A stretch of 64,000 nucleotides of DNA, from assembly GCF_001613045.1 (NCBI RefSeq), contig NZ_BDBP01000019.1, forward strand, positions 1 through 64,000, given 5' to 3'. Source of the stretch: Nocardia lijiangensis NBRC 108240 (lineage in GTDB: Bacteria; Actinomycetota; Actinomycetes; Mycobacteriales; Mycobacteriaceae). Numbering within the stretch: position 1 is the stretch's first letter; every line of letters starts with the position of its first letter. A program made the translations under genes and the position numbers. Below are positions 17,436 through 25,559 of the stretch, in pieces. The notes under the pieces are model-generated. The model was not told the DNA's origin, did no database searches, and saw nothing but the letters and a program-made list of their open reading frames with translations.

Positions 17436-17942
17436 ATGTCTCATTGGAGGAGAAGTCCGCGCACGGTTCGACAGTCGGTCCTGTTGGCCGCAGTCGCCGG
17501 GACGGTGGTGCTTGCTCCGGCCGCGCTGGTCATACCGGCATTCGCAACCCCTGATCAATCCCCGGCTACTACCGCACCTGTCACCATCGCGCCCGTGACG
17601 ACCGCGCCGCCGGTCACCACCGTGCCGCCGGTGACGACCACGCCGACGGTCACCAGTGTTCCGCCGGTCACGACCGAACCGCCCGTGCCGACTCCGTCAA
17701 TTCCGAAACCTGTTGAGCCGGAAGACCCCTACGGCCCCGACGGCTTCGATGTCCGGGGCTACGACCGGTGGGGTTACGATCGCTGGGGTTACGACAGGTG
17801 GGGCTACGACCGGCAAGGCTACGACGAACGGGGCTACACCTCGCAGGGCTGCGCCCGTTCCGGCGAGGACCGGCCCGACGCCGACAAGCTGGCCTGCGAA
17901 CAGCGCAGGGCGCGACCTTCCACCGGCAGCGCGGGCAGCTGA
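17436..17942 (+). CDS. Secreted protein with TTP-rich stalk and GYDRW repeats
   Basis: The 168-residue product starts at the ATG at 17436, which has GGAGG 6 bases upstream; the open frame extends 56 codons further but that part looks non-coding. A signal peptide (about 12-35, ending near PAFA) is followed by a Thr/Pro/Val stalk of VTTxPPVTT-like repeats (about 40-85). Then comes an array of five-residue units: GYDRW three times, then GYDRQ, GYDER and GYTSQ. A short tail follows with two cysteines (GCARSGEDRPDADKLACEQ), which may form a disulfide. I do not know a function. The layout suggests a cell-wall-spanning stalk presenting an aromatic, charged repeat outside the cell. Confidence 0.75.
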   Translation: MSHWRRSPRTVRQSVLLAAVAGTVVLAPAALVIPAFATPDQSPATTAPVTIAPVTTAPPVTTVPPVTTTPTVTSVPPVTTEPPVPTPSIPKPVEPEDPYGPDGFDVRGYDRWGYDRWGYDRWGYDRQGYDERGYTSQGCARSGEDRPDADKLACEQRRARPSTGSAGS

Positions 17943-18146
17943 AACCCATACCGCCGCTGTTCAACACCTCGCACATCGACTCGTAGCGCAGAAAACCGCG
18001 CCGCGGGTCGATGCGCGGTCAACCGATGCCAGCTGTGCAGTTCGGCGAGGAGATCATCGAGCGCCTTGTGGAGTTTCTCGGGGTTGGCTGGATCGAACTA
18101 CGAGAACACCCAGACCGGGCCGCACCGGAACTGTGACGGCAGTTGT

Positions 18147-18327
18147 TCACGAATCCTGGCGGCGTGTCGCCTTTGGTCCATCCCGGAGATGTTCGCGAAC
18201 GACCACAGCGCCCGTCGCTTCGAGCGCTGTGGCGATGACGTCCCCTCCGCGTTCGCGCGTACTGAGCGGAGACGGCGAGATCGGCGTCGCGCGACGCCCC
18301 GGCGATGAGGACGGTTTTGGCGCTCAT
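18147..18327 (-). pseudogene. Relic of a short-chain dehydrogenase, N-terminal part
   Basis: Starting at the ATG at 18327, which overlaps the stop of the NmrA gene as ATGA, the minus strand encodes MSAKTVLIAGASRDADLAVS. This is a good match to an SDR N-terminus (TGASRGIG site with GIG changed to DAD). After a frameshift near 18255 it continues as RERGGDVIATALEATGAVVV to a TGA at 18147-18149. The rest of the enzyme is missing. It was probably the second gene of an operon with the NmrA-like gene. Confidence 0.6.
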
Positions 18328-19217
18328 GCCCGGACCGCCGGCGCGAGAATCTGTTCGCACCACTCGCGGAAGCTCGTCGGACTCGCGGTCGCATCGGTGC
18401 GCGGCACGCCGTCGTCGAGGCCGTTCTCCTTGGCGTGCATCATGTCGACGTAGGCGGTCGCGATCGGATCGCTGACGCCTCGCGCGGTCAGTGCGGCGCG
18501 GAAGTCGTCGAGAGACTGCCTCTGGTAGCGGATGGGGCGACCGAGTACCTCGGACATGGTGTGCGCCATGTCGTTCGGTGCCAGATCCTCCGGTCCCAGC
18601 ACCGCGACCTCGCCCGTCCCCGACCAGGAGCGGTCGAGCAGCAGGCGGGCGGCCGCCGCGGCGATATCGCGGGTGGCGACCATCGGCGCCTCGAGGTCGG
18701 CGGCCGTGGTGCCGGTGAACACGCCGTCGTCGCGGATCGAAATCGACTGCCACAGCAGGTTATCCATGAACGACGGGTTCGCCAGCGCCCGATAGGCCAC
18801 GCCCGTACTCGCGATGAGATCGTCCATTGCCAGCGATGCCGTCACCTGCCCGGCGCGACCCGCGACGGGAGTACCGCGCCCGAGCGCCGAGACACCGACG
18901 ACGTGCCCGACGTCGTGGGTGGTGAACGCCTTCGCGGCAGCGAGCGTGAATCCGGAAAACGCCGCGTCCAGGCCCGGCGCGTAGAGGTCGGGCGGGACCA
19001 GCCAGAAGACCGCGTCCGCGCCGGCGAAGGCCCGGTCCACGACATCGGCGTCGCCGTGCGATCCGGTGACGATATCGACGCGGGAGCGGATCGCCTCGGG
19101 GAGTTTCCCGGGGTCGCGCACAATGACGCGCAATTCTTCACTGCGAGTGGATGTTTCGAGCAGGATGTCCAGCAGTCGGCTGCCGATGTGTCCGGTGGGA
19201 GAGGTGATGACGATCAT
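18324..19217 (-). CDS. NmrA-like NAD(P)-binding protein
   Basis: The 297-residue protein is an atypical SDR of the NmrA/HSCARG type. The N-terminal MIVITSPTGHIGSRLLD contains the TGxxGxxG-like nucleotide-binding loop, and an NAD(P)-binding strand pair with GADAVFWLVPPD follows at about residue 72. The canonical YxxxK is not evident, as usual in this subgroup, which often senses redox state or carries out quinone/azo reduction. The ATG at 19217 is chosen from homology to the family N-terminus; the frame extends 29 codons upstream without family features. It is divergent from a LysR regulator 67 bases away, and its stop overlaps the start of an SDR relic. Confidence 0.88.
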   Translation of the reverse strand: MIVITSPTGHIGSRLLDILLETSTRSEELRVIVRDPGKLPEAIRSRVDIVTGSHGDADVVDRAFAGADAVFWLVPPDLYAPGLDAAFSGFTLAAAKAFTTHDVGHVVGVSALGRGTPVAGRAGQVTASLAMDDLIASTGVAYRALANPSFMDNLLWQSISIRDDGVFTGTTAADLEAPMVATRDIAAAAARLLLDRSWSGTGEVAVLGPEDLAPNDMAHTMSEVLGRPIRYQRQSLDDFRAALTARGVSDPIATAYVDMMHAKENGLDDGVPRTDATASPTSFREWCEQILAPAVRA

Positions 19218-19271
19218 GCTTCGAGTCTGGTGACAGTTCGTCGCGACGTCCAAGACCCTTTCCGTAGATTG

Positions 19272-19286
19272 ATACCGTGAGGGTAT
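19272..19286. promoter_or_regulatory. LysR box overlapping the LysR start codon
   Basis: ATACC-GTGAG-GGTAT is a perfect 5-base dyad and contains T-N11-A (T19273 to A19285), the LysR-type binding pattern. It overlaps the ATG of the LysR gene and lies in the divergent region with the NmrA gene, which suits autorepression plus activation of the neighbour. Confidence 0.6.
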
Positions 19287-20091
19287 GGATCTGGATCTGC
19301 GCAAGCTCCGCTACTTCGCCGCGGTGGCAGAGCACCGGCACTTCGGCCGGGCGGCGGAAAAGCTCTACATCGCCCAGCCCGTGCTGAGCCGTCAGATCAA
19401 GGCTTTCGAGCAGGAATTGGATTGCGCCCTGCTCGTGCGGACCACCCGCAACGTGGAGCTGACCGCCGCCGGGAAGCAGCTCTACGAGGAGGCGCAGGGG
19501 ATCCTCGCGGCCGCCGACGCGGCGGTGCGGCGCGTACACGATGTCGACCGCGGCGTGCGACGGCTGGTGGTCGCCTTCTCACCCGGATTGCATGTATCGG
19601 AGGCGATCCGGGAGTTCGCGACGCGTCACCCAGAGGTCGAAACCGACGTCGTCCCGGCGCGCTGGTGGGAGCCGGACGCGACGCTGCGCGACGGTCGAGC
19701 TCAGATCGGTTATTTGCGAAGACCTTTCGATGAATCCGGATTGCGTGCCATCCCGGTCGGTCACGAACCCAGGGTTGCCTGCATGCCCGCGACCCATCCG
19801 CTGGCGTCGCGCCGGGAACTCACCCTGGCCGATCTCGATGGTGAGCGGATGCTCGACGTCCGGAACAGGCGGACGTTGTCACTGGAAGAAAAGTTCGAGC
19901 TGATCGCCTCCGGACGCGGCCTGGTACTCGTCCCCCTGAGTGTGGCGCGCGCCTACGTCCGCCCCGACCTCGTCCACCGCCCCGTCACCGACGCCCCCGG
20001 GGCCGAGACATGCCTGGTCGTCGCCTCGGACCACCACGACAAGCTTCTGCGCGAATTCCTCGACATCGCCATCACGACACTGAGGCACTGA
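19285..20091 (+). CDS. LysR-family transcriptional regulator
   Basis: The 268-residue LTTR has a winged helix-turn-helix at residues 4-65 (LRKLRYFAAVAEHRHFGRAA, then LSRQIKAFEQEL) and a linker helix. The substrate-binding domain is shorter than the usual ~300-residue family length. It is divergent from the NmrA-like gene, and a T-N11-A dyad overlaps its own start, so it probably controls itself and the NmrA/SDR operon. Its DNA-binding region shares the stretch VRTTRNVELTAAG with the broken LysR gene at 24.1 kb, which indicates a common subfamily. Confidence 0.92.
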   Translation: MDLDLRKLRYFAAVAEHRHFGRAAEKLYIAQPVLSRQIKAFEQELDCALLVRTTRNVELTAAGKQLYEEAQGILAAADAAVRRVHDVDRGVRRLVVAFSPGLHVSEAIREFATRHPEVETDVVPARWWEPDATLRDGRAQIGYLRRPFDESGLRAIPVGHEPRVACMPATHPLASRRELTLADLDGERMLDVRNRRTLSLEEKFELIASGRGLVLVPLSVARAYVRPDLVHRPVTDAPGAETCLVVASDHHDKLLREFLDIAITTLRH

Positions 20092-20346
20092 ATCGGCGAC
20101 AGGCCGGTATGTCATCGCATGCGCTACCAGCCGGGGTTCAGTGATGAGTTTCGGAAGGACTCCTTGCGCGCAGCCGCCCCGGCGCTCACCTGTCCGACCG
20201 GACCGGGATCCGATCACACGTCGCCGGCCCCGGGACGTGCGGTGATGGCTTCGCAGGCGCGCATGAGTTTCGCACTCGATCGCCCGGTGTCGGTCTGCGT
20301 TAAGTGCCCCGTCAAGCGGTGTTCACGGCGTATTTACGATGTCTGA

Positions 20347-21708
20347 ATGCTTATTCACGACGCGCACGGCAGTTCGACCTCACCCCCGGAGCAAGCGGGA
20401 GTTGATCGACTCCGGGAGCGTCGATTTCGGCCGTTCGTGGTGTGGGGCGGCATTGCCGCCGCGGTGCTGGTGCTTGTCGCGGGTCAGCTAATAGCCGTTC
20501 ACATCCACGCTCTCGGCCCATTGACCAGCCTCTTTCGCGACTACGCCGGGACACCCAAGTCGGCGACGACACCGTGGGCGGGCTTCCTGCTGGCACTGAT
20601 CGGTGTCACCGTCCGGGTACGGGTGAGCGCCCTCGCCGCCGCGGTCGCCATCGATCTGATCTTCGTGGCGGTTCGGACATTCGACGGTCGGCCGTTCACC
20701 GTCGGCAACGGACCGACCATTGTGCTGACGGCGCTGGCGGTGATCGCCGCCCTACGGTGGAGCGGTGTGCGACGGCAGACCGCACTGCACACGATCGCGC
20801 TCGGGGCGCTGCTCATCCTCGCGACGAAGGTCGGCGAAATCTGGTTGGACATCACGGCCTGGTCCTGTCCGCAGGTCCTCGACCCGTATGTGGAGCTGGC
20901 CGATCGAGCGCTCGGCAATCCGGCCTGGGTCGTCGGGCATGCGCTCGACCTGGCCGGGCCGGTACCGCTGGGGGTGGTGCGCTGGGTGTACTTCGAGCTT
21001 CCGGTGGCGGCCATCGTTGTTGCCATCTGGCAGTTGCGCGGCGTGACCACAGGCTCGTGGCCGCGGCACCACTTGGTGCGCACGTTCTTGGTACTCGGCC
21101 TCATCGGCCCGATCTTTTACGTGATCTTCCCGGTGGTGGGGCCCGTGCTCGCGTTCGGACCGCAGGGGAACGGCATGGAACTCGCCGATGTCTGGCCGAA
21201 TCTCGTTCCGGCGCTTCCCGCCTCGGTCGAATCGATGCCCTTCGACGGCATCACACCGCGCAACTGTATGCCGTCGCTGCACACGGCGTGGGCACTCGCG
21301 CTGTTCATCCACTCCCGACGCGGGCCGGTCTGGTTGCGTTGGGGCGGTGCTTTCTGGCTGGTGTGCACTCTCATCGCGACGCTCGGCCTCGGAGCGCACT
21401 ACGGCATCGACCTCGTGGCGGGCGCCGCACTGTGCCTGACGATCGAGTCCGCCCTGCGCGACCCCGACCGAGGCTGGGACCGTCCGCGCATGCGGGTGGT
21501 GGCGATGGGGATCGCCACGTTCGCGGGCGTGCTGCTGTGCATCCGTTACCTCGCGATGCCGATGGCGACCTACCCGGTCCCCTTCGGCATCGCGATCCTC
21601 GGCATTCTCACCGCACTGTCTATCGTGTTCTACCGAACCTGGTTCGCTCCGCAACGTCCGGAAGTCGTTGCGCGCGAGGCCGAGCAGGTCGAACTCGAGC
21701 GTCGCTGA
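20347..21708 (+). CDS. PAP2-superfamily membrane phosphatase/transferase
   Basis: The 453-residue integral membrane protein has about ten hydrophobic segments. The C-terminal half carries the phosphatase signature pieces CMPSLHTAWALAL (~residue 311) and GAHYGIDLVAGA (~350). These correspond to the SGH and R/HxxxxxHxxxD blocks of PAP2 enzymes, in the Aur1/Ipt1-like subgroup that uses SLHTAW. Likely substrates are lipid phosphates or inositol phospholipid intermediates of the envelope. The ATG at 20347 follows the previous gene by 255 bases in which I see no gene. A strong 13-base-pair hairpin follows the stop. Confidence 0.85.
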   Translation: MLIHDAHGSSTSPPEQAGVDRLRERRFRPFVVWGGIAAAVLVLVAGQLIAVHIHALGPLTSLFRDYAGTPKSATTPWAGFLLALIGVTVRVRVSALAAAVAIDLIFVAVRTFDGRPFTVGNGPTIVLTALAVIAALRWSGVRRQTALHTIALGALLILATKVGEIWLDITAWSCPQVLDPYVELADRALGNPAWVVGHALDLAGPVPLGVVRWVYFELPVAAIVVAIWQLRGVTTGSWPRHHLVRTFLVLGLIGPIFYVIFPVVGPVLAFGPQGNGMELADVWPNLVPALPASVESMPFDGITPRNCMPSLHTAWALALFIHSRRGPVWLRWGGAFWLVCTLIATLGLGAHYGIDLVAGAALCLTIESALRDPDRGWDRPRMRVVAMGIATFAGVLLCIRYLAMPMATYPVPFGIAILGILTALSIVFYRTWFAPQRPEVVAREAEQVELERR

Positions 21709-21721
21709 ATTTGGTACCCGT

Positions 21722-21754
21722 GGCGCGGGCGGCAGGTGACATGCCGCCCGCGCC
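21722..21754. terminator. Bidirectional terminator hairpin
   Basis: Perfect 13-base arms GGCGCGGGCGGCA (21722-21734) and TGCCGCCCGCGCC (21742-21754) flank the loop GGTGACA. It lies between convergent genes (PAP2 protein and GH5 enzyme). Confidence 0.85.
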
Positions 21755-21810
21755 GGGGCATCGGCCGAATCTCCGCGCTGAGTCGGGCCGAGTTCTGGGT
21801 GGTGCAGGAC

Positions 21811-23667
21811 TCAGCCGAGCTTGCGGCAGTAGAGGGCATCCGGGTGGCCGCCTCGCCAGGAGACGTACGAGAAGCCGATACCGGCGGCGTACTCGTCGGC
21901 ATTGCACTGGGCCTTGAGGTAGCCGTTGGCGTAGTCGCCGCCCTCACGCGAGGCCGGACGCTGGTCTTCCTTGTCGTCCCAGAGGGTGCGACCCGCGCCT
22001 GCGAGCGGTTTACGAGCGGGCGCGCACAGGATGGCGGCCATACCGTCGCCGTCCATGCTGTAACCAATCATGAATTGCCCGTCCTGGCACTGGTATTTGG
22101 TAAAACCATTGGCCCAGTCGGTGCTGACCTTCTCCGACGCCACCATGACCGCCTGGGTGCCCGGTTGCCAGAGGTCCACCTCGGTGGCATCGGTACACAG
22201 ACCGCCCTGACCGCGAGAGCTGATACCGATCAGCCGCTGGTCGTCGGGGCAGGTGAGCTTGTGATGGCCCGGGTCCCAATCGGCCGCGGCCCGCAGCGAA
22301 CGATTGTCATCCTCGTGAATCGCGTTGAGCATGGACCAGGTTCGGACCGGCGCAACCTGTCCGGTCTTTCCGTTCGCGGCCAGCAATCGGCTGATGTGCG
22401 CGCCGCGCCAGTCGTCGGCATCGGTGACACTGCGCAGACCACCGGCGGTGTCGTAGCGCAGCAGGCCCCACTGGTTGCCCTTGTCCTTCTCGTGAAATCC
22501 GACGATCGGCCAGTAGGCGAAGTCCAGATCCCGGTCTATGAGCCAGTCGACCAAGGTGCCGAACCATGCCTTGTCCAGGGCTTCGCTGTCCTTGCCGACG
22601 CCGAATTCGCTGATCCACACCGGTGCGGTGAAATGTGTATCCGGCGTGGTGGCAACATAACCCGCGAGTTCGTCCATGGACTTCAGCAGATCGGCGCGCG
22701 ACATATCGCGGAAGCGAGGGTCGTGCGTCTCGCCGGTACCGGTCGCGCCGGTGTGGTTGGGGCCGATGTAACCGTAGAAGTGCGCCGCGTAAACGACCTT
22801 GTGTGAACGCTTCAGGGTGACCGACAGTTTGCTCACCGGCTTCAGCATCGGGCGTTCGTGCCCGGTCAGATCGGTGGGGATGCCGGTCCAGTTGAGGCCC
22901 TCGATCATGATCAGCAGATCCGGATTCGCGTGGCTCACAATGGCGTCGCCCGCTTCCTGCGCGGCGTCGTACCAGTCGCGACTGTCGCCCAGGCCCCAAT
23001 TCGGGTCGTGCCAGGTGTCGCGGCGGACCTCATTGCGCAGATCCGCGCCGATAACGCCGGGATTGCCCCTATAGCGGGCGGCCATGAACTTCCAGTCCTC
23101 GATCCACTCCTCCCAGGACTGACTGGAGTTCCAGCGCTCATTGCCGTCGAGGCTGCAACACCAGCGGGTAGTCGTGGTGTGGTTGTTGAGGATAACGGCG
23201 AGCCCGGCGTCGGTGAGCGCCTCGACCGCTCGGTCGTACACGTCGAGTGGACGAAGTCCATTGAGTTCCGGATTGGCGGTCAGCCCGGTCACCGTATGGC
23301 TGTCGGTGATCATCTCGTTGGAGAACGGCAGCCGAATACTGTTGAGCCCCAATGCTTTGAAGTCGCCGATGAGCTTGTCCATCGGCACCCGGTCCAGCCC
23401 GAGCGGCGCGCGACGACCGTTCTCCCCACCGTGGTTGGCCGGATCCGCCTCGTCGCCGTTGCCGTTCCAGGTACCGCTGGCACCGTGCCAGTTCCCGGAT
23501 TTCAGCTTCACCCGGTTCCCGCCCGAGTCGACGATGAACCGGCCACGGGTGCTGAGCGGGCCGTGAATGTCGCCGGGATCGGCTGTGGCGGGCGTGGTTT
23601 GGTGGATGGCCGGGGTAATGAGCACCCCGGCTGTGAGCGCGACGATGGCGAAGACCCTCATCTTCAT
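21811..23667 (-). CDS. Secreted glycoside hydrolase family 5 (cellulase-type)
   Basis: From the ATG at 23667 the product has 618 residues: a Sec signal peptide (about 3-30) followed by a GH5 TIM barrel (about 35-460). The general acid/base is E213 in DLRNEV and the nucleophile E354 in WISEFG; the strand motif GLNSIRLPFSNE fits the family. The last ~150 residues form a separate Cys-containing domain with repeats of the type KYQCQDGQFMIGYSMDGDG and AQCNADEYAAGIGFSYV, which may bind carbohydrate. The open frame runs 77 codons further upstream, but that part is Arg/Pro-rich and non-coding in character. Divergent from a LysR-type gene that may once have controlled it. Substrate unknown (glucan, mannan or glycolipid). 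Confidence 0.9.
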   Translation of the reverse strand: MKMRVFAIVALTAGVLITPAIHQTTPATADPGDIHGPLSTRGRFIVDSGGNRVKLKSGNWHGASGTWNGNGDEADPANHGGENGRRAPLGLDRVPMDKLIGDFKALGLNSIRLPFSNEMITDSHTVTGLTANPELNGLRPLDVYDRAVEALTDAGLAVILNNHTTTTRWCCSLDGNERWNSSQSWEEWIEDWKFMAARYRGNPGVIGADLRNEVRRDTWHDPNWGLGDSRDWYDAAQEAGDAIVSHANPDLLIMIEGLNWTGIPTDLTGHERPMLKPVSKLSVTLKRSHKVVYAAHFYGYIGPNHTGATGTGETHDPRFRDMSRADLLKSMDELAGYVATTPDTHFTAPVWISEFGVGKDSEALDKAWFGTLVDWLIDRDLDFAYWPIVGFHEKDKGNQWGLLRYDTAGGLRSVTDADDWRGAHISRLLAANGKTGQVAPVRTWSMLNAIHEDDNRSLRAAADWDPGHHKLTCPDDQRLIGISSRGQGGLCTDATEVDLWQPGTQAVMVASEKVSTDWANGFTKYQCQDGQFMIGYSMDGDGMAAILCAPARKPLAGAGRTLWDDKEDQRPASREGGDYANGYLKAQCNADEYAAGIGFSYVSWRGGHPDALYCRKLG

Positions 23668-24119
23668 ACGGAACCCAATCGGTCTTGCAGGGGAACGTTC
23701 GCGACGGCAGGCACCATCGGGCAATCGGGGGATCAGGCCGATTGTCGGATGGTGCCGTCTATCCGAGATCACCCCACCGGCGAATGTGGAGCGTGCACGG
23801 CCCGGAGCGACCGTCCGCGCACGCCGACAAATGCTAGTGCGCAAGGGACTTGTTGTGAAACATCCACTCTTCAGTGATCTACAAGGAATCGTTGTCAATC
23901 TCAGTCAGCCCGACTGTCGATCAGGTCTCTCGTGCTCCTGCCGGAGAAACAAATAGGGCACGAAATCCTTATTCTCGGATAAGTGACAATTGTGAGTTGT
24001 CGATCGGAGTCGCCGGTAGCGGACAGTGTGGCTGACGGGCCGCTGGCAGGTTGCTGCCGAGCCGGGCCATGTGTGAAAGACGACCTCTTCATCTGCTCGT
24101 CGGTCCTAGACTGCGCGGC
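23668..24119. promoter_or_regulatory. Divergent regulatory region of GH5 and LysR genes
   Basis: About 450 bases without a gene. It contains a LysR-like dyad, GACAA (23985-23989) and TTGTC (23997-24001) separated by 7 bases, about 120 bases before the LysR start. I see no other feature. Confidence 0.45.
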
Positions 24120-25069
24120 ATGGAGGTTCACACGCGGCAGCTGCAGTACTTCATCGCGGTAGCGGAGGAGCTGAGTTTCACCCGGGCCGCACAGCGGCTG
24201 CACGTATCCCAACAGGGACTGAGCAGTCAGATCAAGCAGCTGGAGCACTCGCTGGATGTCGTGCTCTTCGTACGAACCACACGCAATGTCGAGCTCACCG
24301 CCGCCGGTTCGGTTTTCCTGCAAGATCTGCGGGGCGCATTGACCGGTCTGAGCGCGGCAATCGAGCGGGCCCGGGCGGTGCATCGCGGCGAGCACGATCG
24401 TCTGGTCCTGGGTGCGATGGAAGGGGCCGCACTGACCCTGACCGAACCGATTCTGTCGGTGTTCCGGGAGCGTCACCCCGGGGTATCGGTGGACTTTCGG
24501 CATTTCAGCTATGAGGATCCGACTGTCGGGTTGGTGAACGGGTCGGTGGACGTGGCGTTCGCGCGGCGGCCGTTCGTCGATGACGGAGTGCGGTTCGAGC
24601 GACTGTTCGCCGAACCGGTGATGGTGATGGTTCCGTCGAGCCACCGACTGGCGGATCGCACGGTGGTCTCCGCGCAGGAGTTGCTGCACGAACCACTACT
24701 CGGTGCGGCGACCCTGGATCCGGTGTGGAATGCCTTCTGGGAGTTGGATGCTCATCGAGGGGGCAGGCCGCGCCGGTCGTGGGCCGTTCGTCCTCATTGC
24801 TCGAGGAACTGCACAAGGTCGCGACCGGCGTCGGGGTGGTACTGACGGTGGCCTGCGCCCGATGGATCCCTTTTCCAGGGGTGCGGCTGGTTCACGTCGC
24901 CGATGCCGGCCCGAACGAGGTCGCTGTCGGTTGGCGTGGGGACCATGAGACGCCGCTGGTCCGGTCGTTCGTCGAGATCGCCAGGCAGGTGCGCGACGCG
25001 TGCCCCGAACTGGTCAGCCAGCTACAAGAGCCGGACTTCGCGGATTGCTCGGTGCCACCGCACCTGTGA
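24120..25069 (+). pseudogene. LysR-family regulator, frameshifted
   Basis: The start codon at 24120 opens a normal LTTR (MEVHTRQLQYFIAVAEELSF, then GLSSQIKQLEHSLDVVLFV) that reads correctly through about residue 215. In the run of five Gs at 24759-24763 the coding sense moves to another frame (continuing VVGRSSSLLEELHKVATGVG and ending QLQEPDFADCSVPPHL at 25069). One G appears to have been lost, so the annotated frame would end early at 24845. Joined, the protein would be about 316 residues, a full-length LTTR. It is divergent from the GH5 gene and was probably its activator. The change is either a real recent mutation or a sequencing error in a homopolymer. Confidence 0.8.
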
Positions 25070-25120
25070 TGCCGGCCGTACCAGAGCCGCGACCAACCGG
25101 TCCTGATACGGCTGGCATCA
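25067..25120 (+). terminator. Long hairpin at the end of the LysR gene
   Basis: TGATGCCGGCCGTA (25067-25080) pairs with TACGGCTGGCATCA (25107-25120) at 13 of 14 positions, the remaining one a possible G-U. The arms flank a 26-base loop, and the 5' arm includes the stop codon. Confidence 0.6.
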
Positions 25121-25208
25121 TAATTCCGGCCGATACCGCGCCCTGCCACCCAGTAGTCCAGTCGGCCGGTGCCAGGTCCTGCGCGGAGACGGCCGACGGG
25201 GTATGCGC

Positions 25209-25559
25209 TCATCGTTGGGCGAATGTGCTCGTGGCGAATTGGACTTCGGGGTGGTTCGGATCGGGTCCGGTTGGTAAGGCTCCACGCCGACCACGGAGGT
25301 GTTCGTCGAAGAATGCGAGCAGGTAGTCGTTGACGATGGTGATCGACCGCCGCGGGTCGATGTCGCCGGTGAGGCCGAGCAGCCTCAGCAGCGGCGAGAA
25401 CAGTTGCTGGTCTGTGAAGTTGAGGTGTTTGGTGCCCTCGATGTAGATCATCGGTCCACCGGCGCGGGCGATCGCGGTGTCGTATGCCTGTGCAGAGTAG
25501 ACGAACATGAACGGTTTCGTTCGGCCGGAGGTCTCGGAAGTGTTGGCGCCGAACGTCAT
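25209..25559 (-). pseudogene. C-terminal fragment of a PAF-acetylhydrolase-like alpha/beta hydrolase
   Basis: The frame encodes 116 residues including GGPMIYIEGTKHLNFTDQQL and SITIVNDYLLAFFDEHLRG. This is typical of the last quarter of PAF-acetylhydrolase/dienelactone-type hydrolases, with the catalytic histidine in KHLNF. The nucleophile serine and most of the barrel are missing. An ATG at 25559 overlaps the stop of the upstream esterase (ATGA), so the fragment may still be translated by coupling. It probably arose by deletion joining two hydrolase genes. Confidence 0.7.

Noticed and set aside
23668..23898. 77-codon upstream extension of the GH5 gene
   Set aside because: The extension lacks protein character, and the signal peptide begins at 23667.
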